Assembly (NCBI RefSeq): GCF_051014445.1
Contig: NW_027488385.1
Span: 992,001-1,056,000 of the forward strand
Source: Colletes latitarsis
Lineage: Eukaryota; Arthropoda; Insecta; Hymenoptera; Colletidae
Reading direction: 5' to 3'
DNA length: 64,000 nucleotides
A program made the translations under genes and the position numbers. Position 1 is the first letter of the stretch, and each line of letters opens with the position of its first letter. The notes under the pieces were generated by a model. That model ran no database searches and was not told where the DNA came from. It saw only the letters and a list, made by a program, of their open reading frames with translations. Positions 25,210 through 39,300 of the stretch are shown here, piece by piece.

Positions 25210-25385
25210 GTTATCCTCTAAAATATTTATCAAGACCAGGTTTAATTCAATGTTTCAGTGTGGTACCACATCACTACGTGAACCATACCAGCAAAAACCC
25301 TCGATCAGGTCAACATGTATGTTAAAACTGCGAAAGTATGACCCTGATGAGAGCAAATCCCAGGCCTAACCTAGACCTAACATGC
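25210..25385 (+). repeat. TTCAATGTTTC marker monomer, copy 5
   Basis: Same marker, 1233 bp (7 monomers) after copy 4. I did not find this combination to the right of 25.4 kb, where related monomers read TTGAATGTTTC instead. Confidence 0.85.
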
Positions 25386-27579
25386 GTTGTCCTCTAAAAT
25401 ATTGATGGAAACCAGGTTTAATCGACTGTTTCAGTGTGGTACCACACTACTACGTGACCCAATCCAGAAAAAACCCAGGATCTGTTCAACAAGTATGTGA
25501 AAAACGCGAAAGTATGAGTCTGATGATTGAAAATCCCAGGCCTAACCTAGACCTAACATGCGTTATCCTCAATAATATTGATCGAAACCAGGTTTAATTG
25601 AGTGTTTCAGTGTTGTACTTCATTACTACGTGATGCAATCCAGAAAAAGCCCAGGAACTAGCCATCTAGTATGAGAAATATGCGAAAGAATGAGTCTGAT
25701 GAGGGCAAATCCCAGGCCTAACCTAGACATAACTTTCGTTATCCTCTAAAATATTGATCGAAACCAGGTTTAGTGGGCTGTCTCAGTGTGGTACCACATT
25801 ACTGCGCGATCCAAACCTGAAGAAACCCAGGATCTGTTCAACAAGTATGTGAACAAATGCGAAAGTATGACCCTGATGTGGGCAAATCCCAGACCTATCC
25901 CAGACCTAACTTGCATTGTCCTCTAAAATATTGATCGAAACCAGGTTTAATTGACTGTCTCAGTGTGGTACCATATTACTACGTGATCCAATCCAGAAAT
26001 AGCCCAGGATGTAGCCATGAAGTATGAGAAATATGCGAAAGAATGAGCCTGATGAGAGCAAATCCCAGACCTAACCTAGACCTAACATGAATTATTCTCT
26101 AATATATTGATCGAAACCAGGTTTAATTGACTGTTTCCGTGTGGTCCCACATTACTACGTGATCCAAACCAGAAAAAACCCAGGATCCGTTCAACAAGTA
26201 TGTGAAGAATGCGAAAGTATGAGTCTGATGAGTGAAAATCCCAGGCCTAACCTAGACCTAACATGCGATATCCTCAAAAATATTGATCGAAACCAGATTT
26301 AATCGACTGTTTCAGTGTGGTACCAGACTACTACGTGACCCAATCCAGAAAAAAACCCAGGATCTGTTCAACAAGTATGTGAAAAACGCGAAAGTATGAG
26401 CCTGATGAGGGAAAATCCCAGACCAATCCCAGACCTAACATGCGTTATCCTCTAAAATATTTATCAAGACCAGGTTTAATTGATTGTTTCAGTGTGGTCC
26501 CACATTACTACGTGATCCAAACCAGAAAAAACCCAGGATCCGTTCAACAAGTATGTGAAGAATGCGAAAGTATGAGTCTGATGAGTGAAAATCCCAGACC
26601 TAACCTAGACCTAACATGCGTTATCCTCTAAAATGTTGATCCAAACCAGGTTTCATGGACTGTTTCAGTGTGGTACCACACTACTACGTGATCCAAACCA
26701 GAAAAAACCCAGGATCTGTTCAACAAGTATGTGAAAAACGCGAAAGTATGAGCCTGATGTGGGCAAATCCCAGACCTATCCCAGACCTAACTTGCGTTGT
26801 CCTCTAAGATATTGATGGAAACCAGGTTTAATTGACTGTTTCAGTGTTGTACTTCATTACTACGTGATGCAATCCAGAAAAAGCCCAGGATCTAGCCATC
26901 AAGTATGAGAAATATGCGAAAGAATGAGCCTGATGAGAGCAAATCCCAGACCTAACCTAGACCTAACATGCGTTATCCTCAAAAATATTGATCGAAACCT
27001 GGTTTAATCGACTGTTTCAGTGTGGTACCACATTACTATGCGATCCAAACCAGAAAATAACACAGCATCTGTCAAACGAGTATGTGAAGTGTGCGAAAGT
27101 ATGAGCCTGATGAGAGCAAATCCCAGACCTAACCTAGACCTAACATGAATTATTCTCTAAAATATTGATCGAAACCAGGTTTAATTGACTGTTTCGGTGT
27201 GGTACTACATTACTACGTGATCCAAACCAGAAAAAGCCCAGGATCAGTTGAACAAGTATGTGAAAAACGCGAAAGTATGAGCCTGATGAGGGCGAATCCC
27301 AGACCTATGCCAGACCTAACTTGCGTTATCCTCTAAAATATTGATCGAAACGAGGTTTAATTGACTGTTTCAGCGTGGTACCACATTACTACGTGATACA
27401 ATCCAGAAACAGCCCAGGATCTAGCCATGAAGTGTGAGAAAAATGCGAAAGTATGAGCCTGATGAGAGCAACTCCCAGACCTAACCTAGACCTAACATGA
27501 ATTATTCTCTAATATATTGATCGAAACCAGGTTTAATTGACTGTTTCAGTGTGGTCCCACATTACTACGTGATCCAAAC

Positions 27580-30500
27580 CAGAAAAAACCCAGGATCCGT
27601 TCAACAAGTATGTGAAGAATGCAAAAGTATGAGTCTGATGAGTGAAAATCCCCGGCTTAACCTAGACCTAACATGCGTTATCCTCAAAAATATTGATCGA
27701 AACCAGGTTTAATCGACTGTTTCAGTGTGGTACCACACTACTACGTGACCCAATCCAGAAAAAACCCAGGATCTGTTCAACAAGTATGTGAAAAACGTGA
27801 AAGTATGAGCCTGATGAGGGAAAATCCCAGACCTCTCCCAGACCTAACTTGCGATATCCTCGAAAATATTGATCGAAACCAGGTTTAATTGACTGTTTCT
27901 GTGTGGTACCACATTACTACGTGATACAATCCAGAAATAGCCCAGGATCTAGCCATGAAGTATGAGAAATATGCGAAAGTATGAGCCTGACGAGGGCAAA
28001 TCCTAGACCTAACCCAGACCTAACATGCGTTATCCTCTAAAATATTTATCAAGACCAGGTTTAATTGATTGTTTCTGTGTGGTCCCACATTACTACGTGA
28101 TCCAAACCAGAAAAAACCCAGGATCCGTTCAACAATATGAGAAGAATGCGAAACTATGAGTCTGATGAGTGAAAATCCCGGGCCTAACCTAGACCTAACA
28201 TGCGTTATCCTCAAAAATACTGATCGAAACCTGGTTTAATCGACTGTTTCAGTGTGGTACCACATTACTATGCGATCCAAACCAGAAAATAACCCAGGAT
28301 CTGTTCAACGAGTATGTGAAAAACGCGAAAGTATGAGCCTGATGTGGGCAAATCCCAGACCTATCCCAGACCTAGCTTGCGTTGTCCGCTAAGATATTGA
28401 TGGAAACCAGGTTTAATTGACCGTTTCAGTGTTGTACTTCATTACTACGTGATGCAATCCAGAAAAAGGCCTGGATATAGCCATCAAGTATGAGAAATAT
28501 GCGAAAGAATGAGCCTGATGAGAGCAAATCCCAGACCTAACCTAGACCTAACATGAATTATTCTCTAATATATTGATCGAAACCAGGTTTAATTGACTGT
28601 TTCAGTGTGGTCCCACATTACTACGTGATCCAAACCAGAAAAAACCCAGGATCCGTTCAACAAGTATGTGAAGAATGCGAAAGTATGAGTCTGATGAGTG
28701 AAAATCCCAGGGCTAACCTAGACCTAACATGCGTTATCCTCTAAAATATTGATCCATACCAGGTTTAATGGACTGTTTCAGTGTGGTACCACTTTACTAC
28801 GCGATCCAAAGCAGAAAAAACCCTCGATCAGGTCAACATGTATGTTAAAACTACGAAAGTATGAGTCTGAAGAGTGAAAATCCCAGGCCTAACCTAGACC
28901 TAACATGCGTTATCCTCTAAAATACTGATGGAAACCAGGTTTAATCGACTGTTTCAGTGTGGTACCACATTACTACGTGATTCACACCAGAAAAAACCCA
29001 AGATCCGTTCAACAAGTATGTGAAGAATGCGAGAGTATGAGTCTGATGAGTGAAAATCCCCGACCTAACCTAGACCTAACATGAATTATTCTCTAATATA
29101 TTGATCGAAACCAGGTTTCATTGACTGTTTCAGTGTGGTCCCACATTACTACGTGATCCAAACCAGAAAAAACCCAGGATCCGTTCAACAAGTATGTGAA
29201 GAATGCGAAAGTATGAGTCTGATGAGTGAAAATCCCCGGCCAAACCTAGACCTAACATGCGTTATCCTCAAAAATATTGATCGAAACCAGGTTTAATCGA
29301 CTGTTTCAGTGTGGTACCACACTACTACGTGACCCAATCCAGGAAAAACCCAGGATCTGTTCAACAAGTATGTGAAAAACGCGAAAGTATGAGCCTGATG
29401 AGGGAAAATCCCAGACCTATCCCAGACCTAACTTGCGTTATCCTCTAAAATATTGATCGAAATCAGGTTTAATTGACTGTTTCTGTGTGGTACCACATTA
29501 CTACGTGATACAATCCAGAAATAGCCCAGGATCTAGCCATGAAGAATGAGAAATATGCGAAAGTATGAGCCTGACGAGGGCTAATCCTAGACCTAACCCA
29601 GACCTAACATGCGTTATCCTCAAAAATATTGATCGAAACCAGGTTTAATCGACTGTTTCAGTGTGGTACCACACTACTACGTGACCCAATCCAGAAAAAA
29701 CCCAGGATCCGTTCAACAAGTATGAGAAGAATGCGAAAGTATGAGTCTGATGAGTGATAATCCCAGGCCTAACCTAGACCTAACATGCGTTATCCTCAAA
29801 AATATTGATCGAAACCTGGTTTAATCGACTGTTTCAGTGTGGTACCACATTACTATGCAATCCAAACCAGAAAATAACCCAGGAGCTGTTCAACGAGTAT
29901 GTGAAAATCGCGAAAGTATGAGCCTGATGTGGGCAAATCCCAGACCTATCCCAGACCTAACTTGCGTTGTCCTCTAAGATATTGATGGAATCCAGGTTTA
30001 ATTGACTGTTTCAGTGTTGTACTTCATTACTACGTGATGCAATCCAGAAAAAGGCCAGGATCTAGCCATCAAGTATGAGAAACATGCGAAAGAATGAGTC
30101 TGATGAGTGAAAATCCCAGGCCTAACCTAGACCTAACATGCGTTATCCTCAAAAATATTGATCGAAACCTGGTTTAATCGACTGTTTCAGTGTGGTACCA
30201 CATTACTATGGGATCCAAACCAGAAAATAACCCAGGATCTGTTCAACGAGTATGTGAAGTGTGCGAAAGTATGAGTCTGATGAGGGCAAATCCCAGACCT
30301 ATCCCAGACCTAACATGCGTTATCCTCTAAAATATCTATCAAGACCAGGTTTAATTGATTGTTTCAGTGTGGTCCCACATTACTACGTGATCCAAACCAG
30401 AAAAAACCCAGGATACGTTCAACAAGTATGTGAAGAATGCGAAAGTATGAGTCTGATGAGTGGAAATCCCAGACCTAACCTAGACCTAACATGCGTTATC

Positions 30501-31722
30501 CTCTAAAATGTTGATCCAAACCAGGTTTAATGGACTGTTTCAGTGTGGTACCACACTACTACGTGATCCAAACCAGAAAAAACCCAGGGTCTGTTCAACA
30601 AGTATGTGAGAAACGCGAAAGTATGAGTCTGATGAGTGAAAATCCCAGACCTAACCTAGACCTAACATGCGTTATCCTCTAAAATGTTGATCCAAACCAG
30701 GTTTAATCGACTGTTTCAGTGTGGTACCACACTACTACGTGATCCAAACCAGAAAAAACCCAGGATCTGTTCAACAAGTATGTGAAAAACGCGAAAGTAT
30801 GAGCCTGATGAGGGAAAATCCCAGAGCTATGCCAGACCTAACTTGCGTTGTCCTCTAAGATATTGATCGAAACGAGGTTTAATTGACTGTTTCAGCGTGG
30901 TACCACATTACTACGTGATACAATCCAGAAGCAGCCCAGGATCTAGCCATGAAGTGTGAGAAATATGCGAAAGTATGAGCCTGATGAGAGCAACTCCCGG
31001 ACCTAACCTAGACTTAACATGAATTATTCTCTAATATATTGATCGAAACCAGGTTTAATTGTCTGTTTCAGTGTGGTCCCACATTACTACGTGATCCAAA
31101 CCAGAAAATAACCCAGGATCTGTTCAACGAGTATGTGAAGTGTGCGTACGTATGAGTCTGATGAGGGCAAATCCCAGACCTATCCCAGACCTAACATGCG
31201 TTATCCTCTAAAATATTTATCAAGACCAGGTTTAATTGATTGTTTCAGTGTGGTCCCACATTACTACGTGATCCAAACCAGAAAAAACCCAGGATCCGTT
31301 CAACAAGTATGTGAAGAATGCGAAAGTATGAGTCTGATGAGTGAAAATCCCAGACCTAACCTAGACCTAACATGCGTTATCCTCTAAAATGTTGATCCAA
31401 ACCAGGTTTCATGGACTGTTTCAGTGTGGTACCACACTACTACGTGATCCAAACCAGAAAAAACCCAGGATCTGTTCAACAAGTATGTGAAAAACGCGAA
31501 AGTATGAGCCTGATGTGGGCAAATCCCAGACCTATCCCAGACATAACTTGCGTTGTCCTCTAAGATATTGATGGAAACCAGGTTTAATTGACTGTTTCAG
31601 TGTTGTACTTCATTACTACGTGATGCAATCCAGAAAAAGCCCAGGATCTAGCCATCAAGTATGAGAAATATGCGAAAGAATGAGCCTGATGAGAGCAAAT
31701 CCCAGACCTAACCTAGACCTAA
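27580..31722. repeat. About 4.1-kb block, repeated at 34800-38942 (shift 7220 bp, 41 monomers)
   Basis: Markers keep the 7220-bp shift across the block: the reverse open frame at 28020/35240, CCCTCGATCAGG near 28822/36042, the ATGAATTATT after CCCCGACC at 29081/36301, and the forward frames at 30261/37481 and 31142/38362. The partner copy is separated from this one by 31.7-34.8 kb, which itself contains duplications. Confidence 0.88.
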
Positions 31723-32165
31723 CATGCGTTATCCTCTAAAATGTTGATCCAAACCAGGTTTAATGGACTGTTTCAGTGTGGTCCCACATTACTACGTAAT
31801 CCAAACCAGAAAAAACCCAGGTCCGTTCAACAAGTATGTGAAGAATGCGAAAGTATGAGTCTGATGAGTGAAAATCCCAGGCCTAACCTAGACCTAACAT
31901 GCGTTATCCTCAAAAATATTGATCGAAACCTGGTTTAATCGACTGTTTCAGTGTGGTACCACATTACTATGCGATCCAAACCAGAAAATAACACAGGATC
32001 TGTCAAACGAGTATGTGAAGTGTGCGAAAGTATGAGCCTGATGAGAGCAAATCCCAGACCTAACCTAGACCTAACATGAATTATTCTCTAAAATATTGAT
32101 CGAAACCAGGTTTAATTGACTGTTTCGGTGTGGTACCACATTACTACGTGATCCAAACCAGAAAA
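31438..32165. repeat. Duplicated segment, copy 1 (shift 1409 bp, 8 monomers)
   Basis: This matches 32847-33574. Both copies contain a hybrid monomer (type B left, GGTCCG-tagged type D right), at about 31729 and 33138. The match begins within TACTACGTGATCC and ends at AGAAAAAGCCC against AGAAAAAACCC. Confidence 0.85.
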
Positions 32166-32846
32166 AGCCCAGGATCAGTTCAACAAGTATGTGAAAAACG
32201 CGAAAGTATGAGCCTGATGAGGGCGAATCCCAGACCTATGCCAGACCTAACTTGCGTTATCCTCTAAAATATTGATCGAAACGAGGTTTAATTGACTGTT
32301 TCAGCGTGGTACCACATTACTACGTGATACAATCCAGAAACAGCCCAGGATCTAGCCATGAAGTGTGAGAAATATGCGAAAGTATGAGCCTGATGAGAGC
32401 AACTCCCAGACCTAACCTAGACCTAACATGAATTATTCTCTAATATATTGATCGAAACCAGGTTTAATTGACTGTTTCAGTGTGGTCCCACATTACTACG
32501 TGACCCAATCCAGAAAAAACCCAGGATCCGTTCAACAAGTATGAGAAGAATGCGAAAGTATGAGTCTGATGAGTGATAATCCCAGGCCTAACCTAGACCT
32601 AACATGCGTTATCCTCAAAAATATTGATCGAAACCTGGTTTAATCGACTGTTTCAGTGTGGTACCACATTACTATGCAATCCAAACCAGAAAATAACCCA
32701 GGAGCTGTTCAACGAGTATGTGAAAAACGCGAAAGTATGAGCCTGATGTGGGCAAATCCCAGACCTATCCCAGACCTAACTTGCGTTGTCCTCTAAGATA
32801 TTGATGGATTCCAGGTTTAATTGACTGTTTCAGTGTTGTACTTCAT

Positions 32847-33574
32847 TACTACGTGATCCAAACCAGAAAAAACCCAGGATCTGTTCAACAAGTATGTGAA
32901 AAACGCGAAAGTATGAGCCTGATGTGGGCAAATCCCAGACCTATCCCAGACCTAACTTGCGTTGTCCTCTAAGATATTGATGGAAACCAGGTTTAATTGA
33001 CTGTTTCAGTGTTGTACTTCATTACTACGTGATGCAATCCAGAAAAAGCCCAAGATCTAGCCATCAAGTATGAGAAATATGCGAAAGAATGAGCCTGATG
33101 AGAGCAAATCCCAGACCTAACCTAGACCTAACATGCGTTATCCTCTAAAATGTTGATCCAAACCAGGTTTAATGGACTGTTTCAGTGTGGTCCCACATTA
33201 CTACGTAATCCAAACCAGAAAAAACCCAGGTCCGTTCAACAAGTATGTGAAGAATGCGAAAGTATGAGTCTGATGAGTGAAAATCCCAGGCCTAACCTAG
33301 ACCTAACATGCGTTATCCTCAAAAATATTGATCGAAACCTGGTTTAATCGACTGTTTCAGTGTGGTACCACATTACTATGCGATCCAAACCAGAAAATAA
33401 CACAGGATCTGTCAAACGAGTATGTGAAGTGTGCGAAAGTATGAGCCTGATGAGAGCAAATCCCAGACCTAACCTAGACCTAACATGAATTATTCTCTAA
33501 AATATTGATCGAAACCAGGTTTAATTGACTGTTTCGGTGTGGTACCACATTACTACGTGATCCAAACCAGAAAA
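32847..33574. repeat. Duplicated segment, copy 2 (shift 1409 bp, 8 monomers)
   Basis: Partner of 31438-32165. Its left edge is a type C/type B hybrid (GTTGTACTTCATTAC running into GTGATCCAAACC near 32835-32865). The unit is therefore a product of out-of-register exchange within a monomer. Confidence 0.85.
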
Positions 33575-36031
33575 AACCCAGGATCCGTTCAACAAGTATG
33601 TGAAGAATGCGAAAGTATGAGTCTGATGAGTGAAAATCCCCGGCTTAACCTAGACCTAACATGCGTTATCCTCAAAAATATTGATCGAAACCAGGTTTAA
33701 TCGACTGTTTCAGTGTGGTACCACACTACTACGTGACCCAATCCAGAAAAAACCCAGGATCTGTTCAACAAGTATGTGAAAAACGTGAAAGTATGAGCCT
33801 GATGAGGGAAAATCCCAGACCTATCCCAGACCTAACTTGCGATATCCTCTAAAATATTGATCGAAACCAGGTTTAATTGACTGTTTCTGTGTGGTACCAC
33901 ATTACTACGTGATACAATCCAGAAATAGCCCAGGATCTAGCCATGAAGTATGAGAAATATGCGAAAGTATGAGCCTGACGAGGGCAAATCCTAGACCTAA
34001 CCCAGACCTAACATGTGTTATCCTCTAAAATATTTATCAACACCAGGTTTAATTGATTGTTTCTGTGTGGTCCCACATTACTACGTGATCCAAACCAGAA
34101 AAAACCCAGGATCCGTTCAACAATATGAGAAGAATGCGAAAGTATGAGTCTGATGAGTGAAAATCCCGGGCCTAACCTAGACCTAACATGCGTTATCCTC
34201 AAAAATACTGATCGAAACCTGGTTTAATCGACTGTTTCAGTGTGGTACCACATTACTATGCGATCCAAACCAGAAAATAACCCAGGATCTGTTCAACGAG
34301 TATGTGAAAAACGCGAAAGTATGAGCCTGATGTGGGCAAATCCCAGACCTATCCCAGACCTAACTTGCGTTGTCCGCTAAGATATTGATGGAAACCAGGT
34401 TTAATTGAGTGTTTCAGTGTTGTACTTCATTACTACGTGATGCAATCCAGAAAAAGGCCTGGATATAGCCATCAAGTATGAGAAATATGCGAAAGAATGA
34501 GCCTGATGAGAGCAAATCCCAGACCTAACCTAGACCTAACATGAATTATTCTCTAATATATTGATCGAAACCAGGTTTAATTGACTGTTTCAGTGTGGTC
34601 CCACATTACTACGTGATCCAAACCAGAAAAAACCCAGGATCCGTTCAACAAGTATGTGAAGAATGCGAAAGTATGAGTCTGATGAGTGAAAATCCCAGGG
34701 CTAACCTAGACCTAACATGCGTTATCCTCTAAAATATTGATCCATACCAGGTTTAATGGACTGTTTCAGTGTGGTACCACTTTACTACGCGATCCAAAGC
34801 AGAAAAAACCCAGGATCCGTTCAACAAGTATGTGAAGAATGCGAAAGTATGAGTCTGATGAGTGAAAATCCCCGGCTTAACCTAGACCTAACATGCGTTA
34901 TCCTCAAAAATATTGATCGAAACCAGGTTTAATCGACTGTTTCAGTGTGGTACCACACTACTACGTGACCCAATCCAGAAAAAACCCAGGATCTGTTCAA
35001 CAAGTATGTGAAAAACGTGAAAGTATGAGCCTGATGAGGGAAAATCCCAGACCTATCCCAGACCTAACTTGCGATATCCTCTAAAATATTGATCGAAACC
35101 AGGTTTAATTGACTGTTTCTGTGTGGTACCACATTACTACGTGATACAATCCAGAAATAGCCCAGGATCTAGCCATGAAGTATGAGAAATATGCGAAAGT
35201 ATGAGCCTGACGAGGGCAAATCCTAGACCTAACCCAGACCTAACATGTGTTATCCTCTAAAATATTTATCAAGACCAGGTTTAATTGATTGTTTCTGTGT
35301 GGTCCCACATTACTACGTGATCCAAACCAGAAAAAACCCAGGATCCGTTCAACAATATGAGAAGAATGCGAAAGTATGAGTCTGATGAGTGAAAATCCCG
35401 GGCCTAACCTAGACCTAACATGCGTTATCCTCAAAAATACTGATCGAAACCTGGTTTAATCGACTGTTTCAGTGTGGTACCACATTACTATGCGATCCAA
35501 ACCAGAAAATAACCCAGGATCTGTTCAACGAGTATGTGAAAAACGCGAAAGTATGAGCCTGATGTGGGCAAATCCCAGACCTATCCCAGACCTAACTTGC
35601 GTTGTCCGCTAAGATATTGATGGAAACCAGGTTTAATTGAGTGTTTCAGTGTTGTACTTCATTACTACGTGATGCAATCCAGAAAAAGGCCTGGATATAG
35701 CCATCAAGTATGAGAAATATGCGAAAGAATGAGCCTGATGAGAGCAAATCCCAGACCTAACCTAGACCTAACATGAATTATTCTCTAATATATTGATCGA
35801 AACCAGGTTTAATTGACTGTTTCAGTGTGGTCCCACATTACTACGTGATCCAAACCAGAAAAAACCCAGGATCCGTTCAACAAGTATGTGAAGAATGCGA
35901 AAGTATGAGTCTGATGAGTGAAAATCCCAGGGCTAACCTAGACCTAACATGCGTTATCCTCTAAAATATTGATCCATACCAGGTTTAATGGACTGTTTCA
36001 GTGTGGTACCACTTTACTACGCGATCCAAAG
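33568..36031. repeat. Tandem duplication, 1232-bp unit (7 monomers), two copies
   Basis: Units are 33568-34799 and 34800-36031. Bounding mismatches are at 33567/34799 and 34812/36044. One internal difference was seen: CAACACCAGG at 34041 against CAAGACCAGG at 35273. The shift is exactly 7 x 176. Confidence 0.9.
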
Positions 36032-36300
36032 CAGAAAAAACCCTCGATCAGGTCAACTTGTATGTTAAAACTACGAAAGTATGAGTCTGAAGAGTGAAAA
36101 TCCCAGGCCTAACCTAGACCTAACATGCGTTATCCTCTAAAATACTGATGGAAACCAGGTTTAATCGACTGTTTCAGTGTGGTACCACATTACTACGTGA
36201 TTCACACCAGAAAAAACCCAAGATCCGTTCAACAAGTATGTGAAGAATGCGAGAGTATGAGTCTGATGAGTGAAAATCCCCGACCTAACCTAGACCTAAC

Positions 36301-39300
36301 ATGAATTATTCTCTAATATATTGATCGAAACCAGGTTTAATTGACTGTTTCAGTGTGGTCCCACATTACTACGTGATCCAAACCAGAAAAAACCCAGGAT
36401 CCGTTCAACAAGTATGTGAAGAATGCGAAAGTATGAGTCTGATGAGTGAAAATCCCCGGCCAAACCTAGACCTAACATGCGTTATCCTCAAAAATATTGA
36501 TCGAAACCAGGTTTAATCGGCTGTTTCAGTGTGGTACCACACTACTACGTGACCCAATCCAGGAAAAACCCAGGATCTGTTCAACAAGTATGTGAAAAAC
36601 GCGAAAGTATGAGCCTGATGAGGGAAAATCCCAGACCTATCCCAGACCTAACTTGCGTTATCCTCTAAAATATTGATCGAAATCAGGTTTAATTGACTGT
36701 TTCTGTGTGGTACCACATTACTACGTGATACAATCCAGAAATAGCCCAGGATCTAGCCATGAAGAATGAGAAATATGCGAAAGTATGAGCCTGACGAGGG
36801 CTAATCCTAGACCTAACCCAGACCTAACATGCGTTATCCTCAAAAATATTGATCGAAACCAGGTTTAATCGACTGTTTCAGTGTGGTACCACACTACTAC
36901 GTGACCCAATCCAGAAAAAACCCACGATCCGTTCAACAAGTATGAGAAGAATGCGAAAGTATGAGTCTGATGAGTGATAATCCCAGGCCTAACCTAGACC
37001 TAACATGCGTTATCCTCAAAAATATTGATCGAAACCTGGTTTAATCGACTGTTTCAGTGTGGTACCACATTACTATGCAATCCAAACCAGAAAATAACCC
37101 AGGAGCTGTTCAACGAGTATGTGAAAAACGCGAAAGTATGAGCCTGATGTGGGCAAATCCCAGACCTATCCCAGACCTAACTTGCGTTGTCCTCTAACAT
37201 ATTGATGGAATCCAGGTTTAATTGACTGTTTCAGTGTTGTACTTCATTACTACGTGATGCAATCCAGAAAAAGGCCAGGATCTAGCCATCAAGTATGAGA
37301 AATATGCGAAAGAATGAGTCTGATGAGTGAAAATCCCAGGCCTAACCTAGACCTAACATGCGTTATCCTCAAAAATATTGATCGAAACCTGGTTTAATCG
37401 ACTGTTTCAGTGTGGTACCACATTACTATGGGATCCAAACCAGAAAATAACCCAGGATCTGTTCAACGAGTATGTGAAGTGTGCGAAAGTATGAGTCTGA
37501 TGAGGGCAAATCCCAGACCTATCCCAGACCTAACATGCGTTATCCTCTAAAATATCTATCAAGACCAGGTTTAATTGATTGTTTCAGTGTGGTCCCACAT
37601 TACTACGTGATCCAAACCAGAAAAAACCCAGGATACGTTCAACAAGTATGTGAAGAATGCGAAAGTATGAGTCTGATGAGTGGAAATCCCAGACCTAACC
37701 TAGACCTAACATGCGTTATCCTCTAAAATGTTGATCCAAACCAGGTTTAATGGACTGTTTCAGTGTGGTACCACACTACTACGTGATCCAAACCAGAAAA
37801 AACCCAGGGTCTGTTCAACAAGTATGTGAGAAACGCGAAAGTATGAGTCTGATGAGTGAAAATCCCAGACCTAACCTAGACCTAACATGCGTTATCCTCT
37901 AAAATGTTGATCCAAACCAGGTTTAATCGACTGTTTCAGTGTGGTACCACACTACTACGTGATCCAAACCAGAAAAAACCCAGGATCTGTTCAACAAGTA
38001 TGTGAAAAACGCGAAAGTATGAGCCTGATGAGGGAAAATCCCAGAGCTATCCCAGACCTAACTTGCGTTGTCCTCTAAGATATTGATCGAAACGAGGTTT
38101 AATTGACTGTTTCAGCGTGGTACCACATTACTACGTGATACAATCCAGAAACAGCCCAGGATCTAGCCATGAAGTGTGAGAAATATGCGAAAGTATGAGC
38201 CTGATGAGAGCAACTCCCGGACCTAACCTAGACTTAACATGAATTATTCTCTGATAAATTGATCGAAACCAGGTTTAATTGACTGTTTCAGTGTGGTCCC
38301 ACATTACTACGTGATCCAAACCAGAAAATAACCCAGGATCTGTTCAACGAGTATGTGAAGTGTGCGAAAGTATGAGTCTGATGAGGGCAAATCCCAGACC
38401 TATCCCAGACCTAACATGCGTTATCCTCTAAAATATTTATCAAGACCAGGTTTAATTGATTGTTTCAATGTGGTCCCACATTACTACGTGATCCAAACCA
38501 GAAAAAACCCAGGATCCGTTCAACAAGTATGTGAAGAATGCGAAAGTATGAGTCTGATGAGTGAAAATCCCAGACCTAACCTAGACCTAACATGCGTTAT
38601 CCTCTAAAATGTTGATCCAAACCAGGTTTCATGGACTGTTTCAGTGTGGTACCACACTACTACGTGATCCAAACCAGAAAAAACCCAGGATCTGTTCAAC
38701 AAGTATGTGAAAAACGCGAAAGTATGAGCCTGATGTGGGCAAATCCCAGACCTATCCCAGACCTAACTTGCGTTGTCCTCTAAGATATTGATGGAAACCA
38801 GGTTTAATTGACTGTTTCAGTGTTGTACTTCATTACTACGTGATGCAATCCAGAAAAAGCCCAGGATCTAGCCATCAAGTATGAGAAATATGCGAAAGAA
38901 TGAGCCTGATGAGAGCAACTCCCAGACCTAACCTAGACCTAACATGAATTATTCTCTAATATATTGATCGAAACCAGGTTTAATTGACTGTTTCAGTGTG
39001 GTCCCACATTACTACGTGATCCAAACCAGAAAAAACCCAGGATCCGTTCAACAAGTATGTGAAGAATGCGAAAGTATGAGTCTGATGAGTGAAAATCCCC
39101 GGCCAAACCTAGACCTAACATGCGTTATCCTCAAAAATATTGATCGAAACCAGGTTTAATCGACTGTTTCAGTGTGGTACCACACTACTACGTGACCCAA
39201 TCCAGGAAAAACCCAGGATCTGTTCAACAAGTATGTGAAAAACGCGAAAGTATGAGCCTGATGAGGGAAAATCCCAGACCTATCCCAGACCTAACTTGCG

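Larger units (their letters stand above)
23828..27579. repeat. Mosaic satellite segment between block duplications
   Basis: This holds marker copies 4 and 5, two copies of the GTTTAGTGGGCTG subtype (near 24890 and 25770) and a type A monomer near 26436. About 24700-25060 repeats near 25570-25930. No gene or non-satellite sequence is present. Confidence 0.75.
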
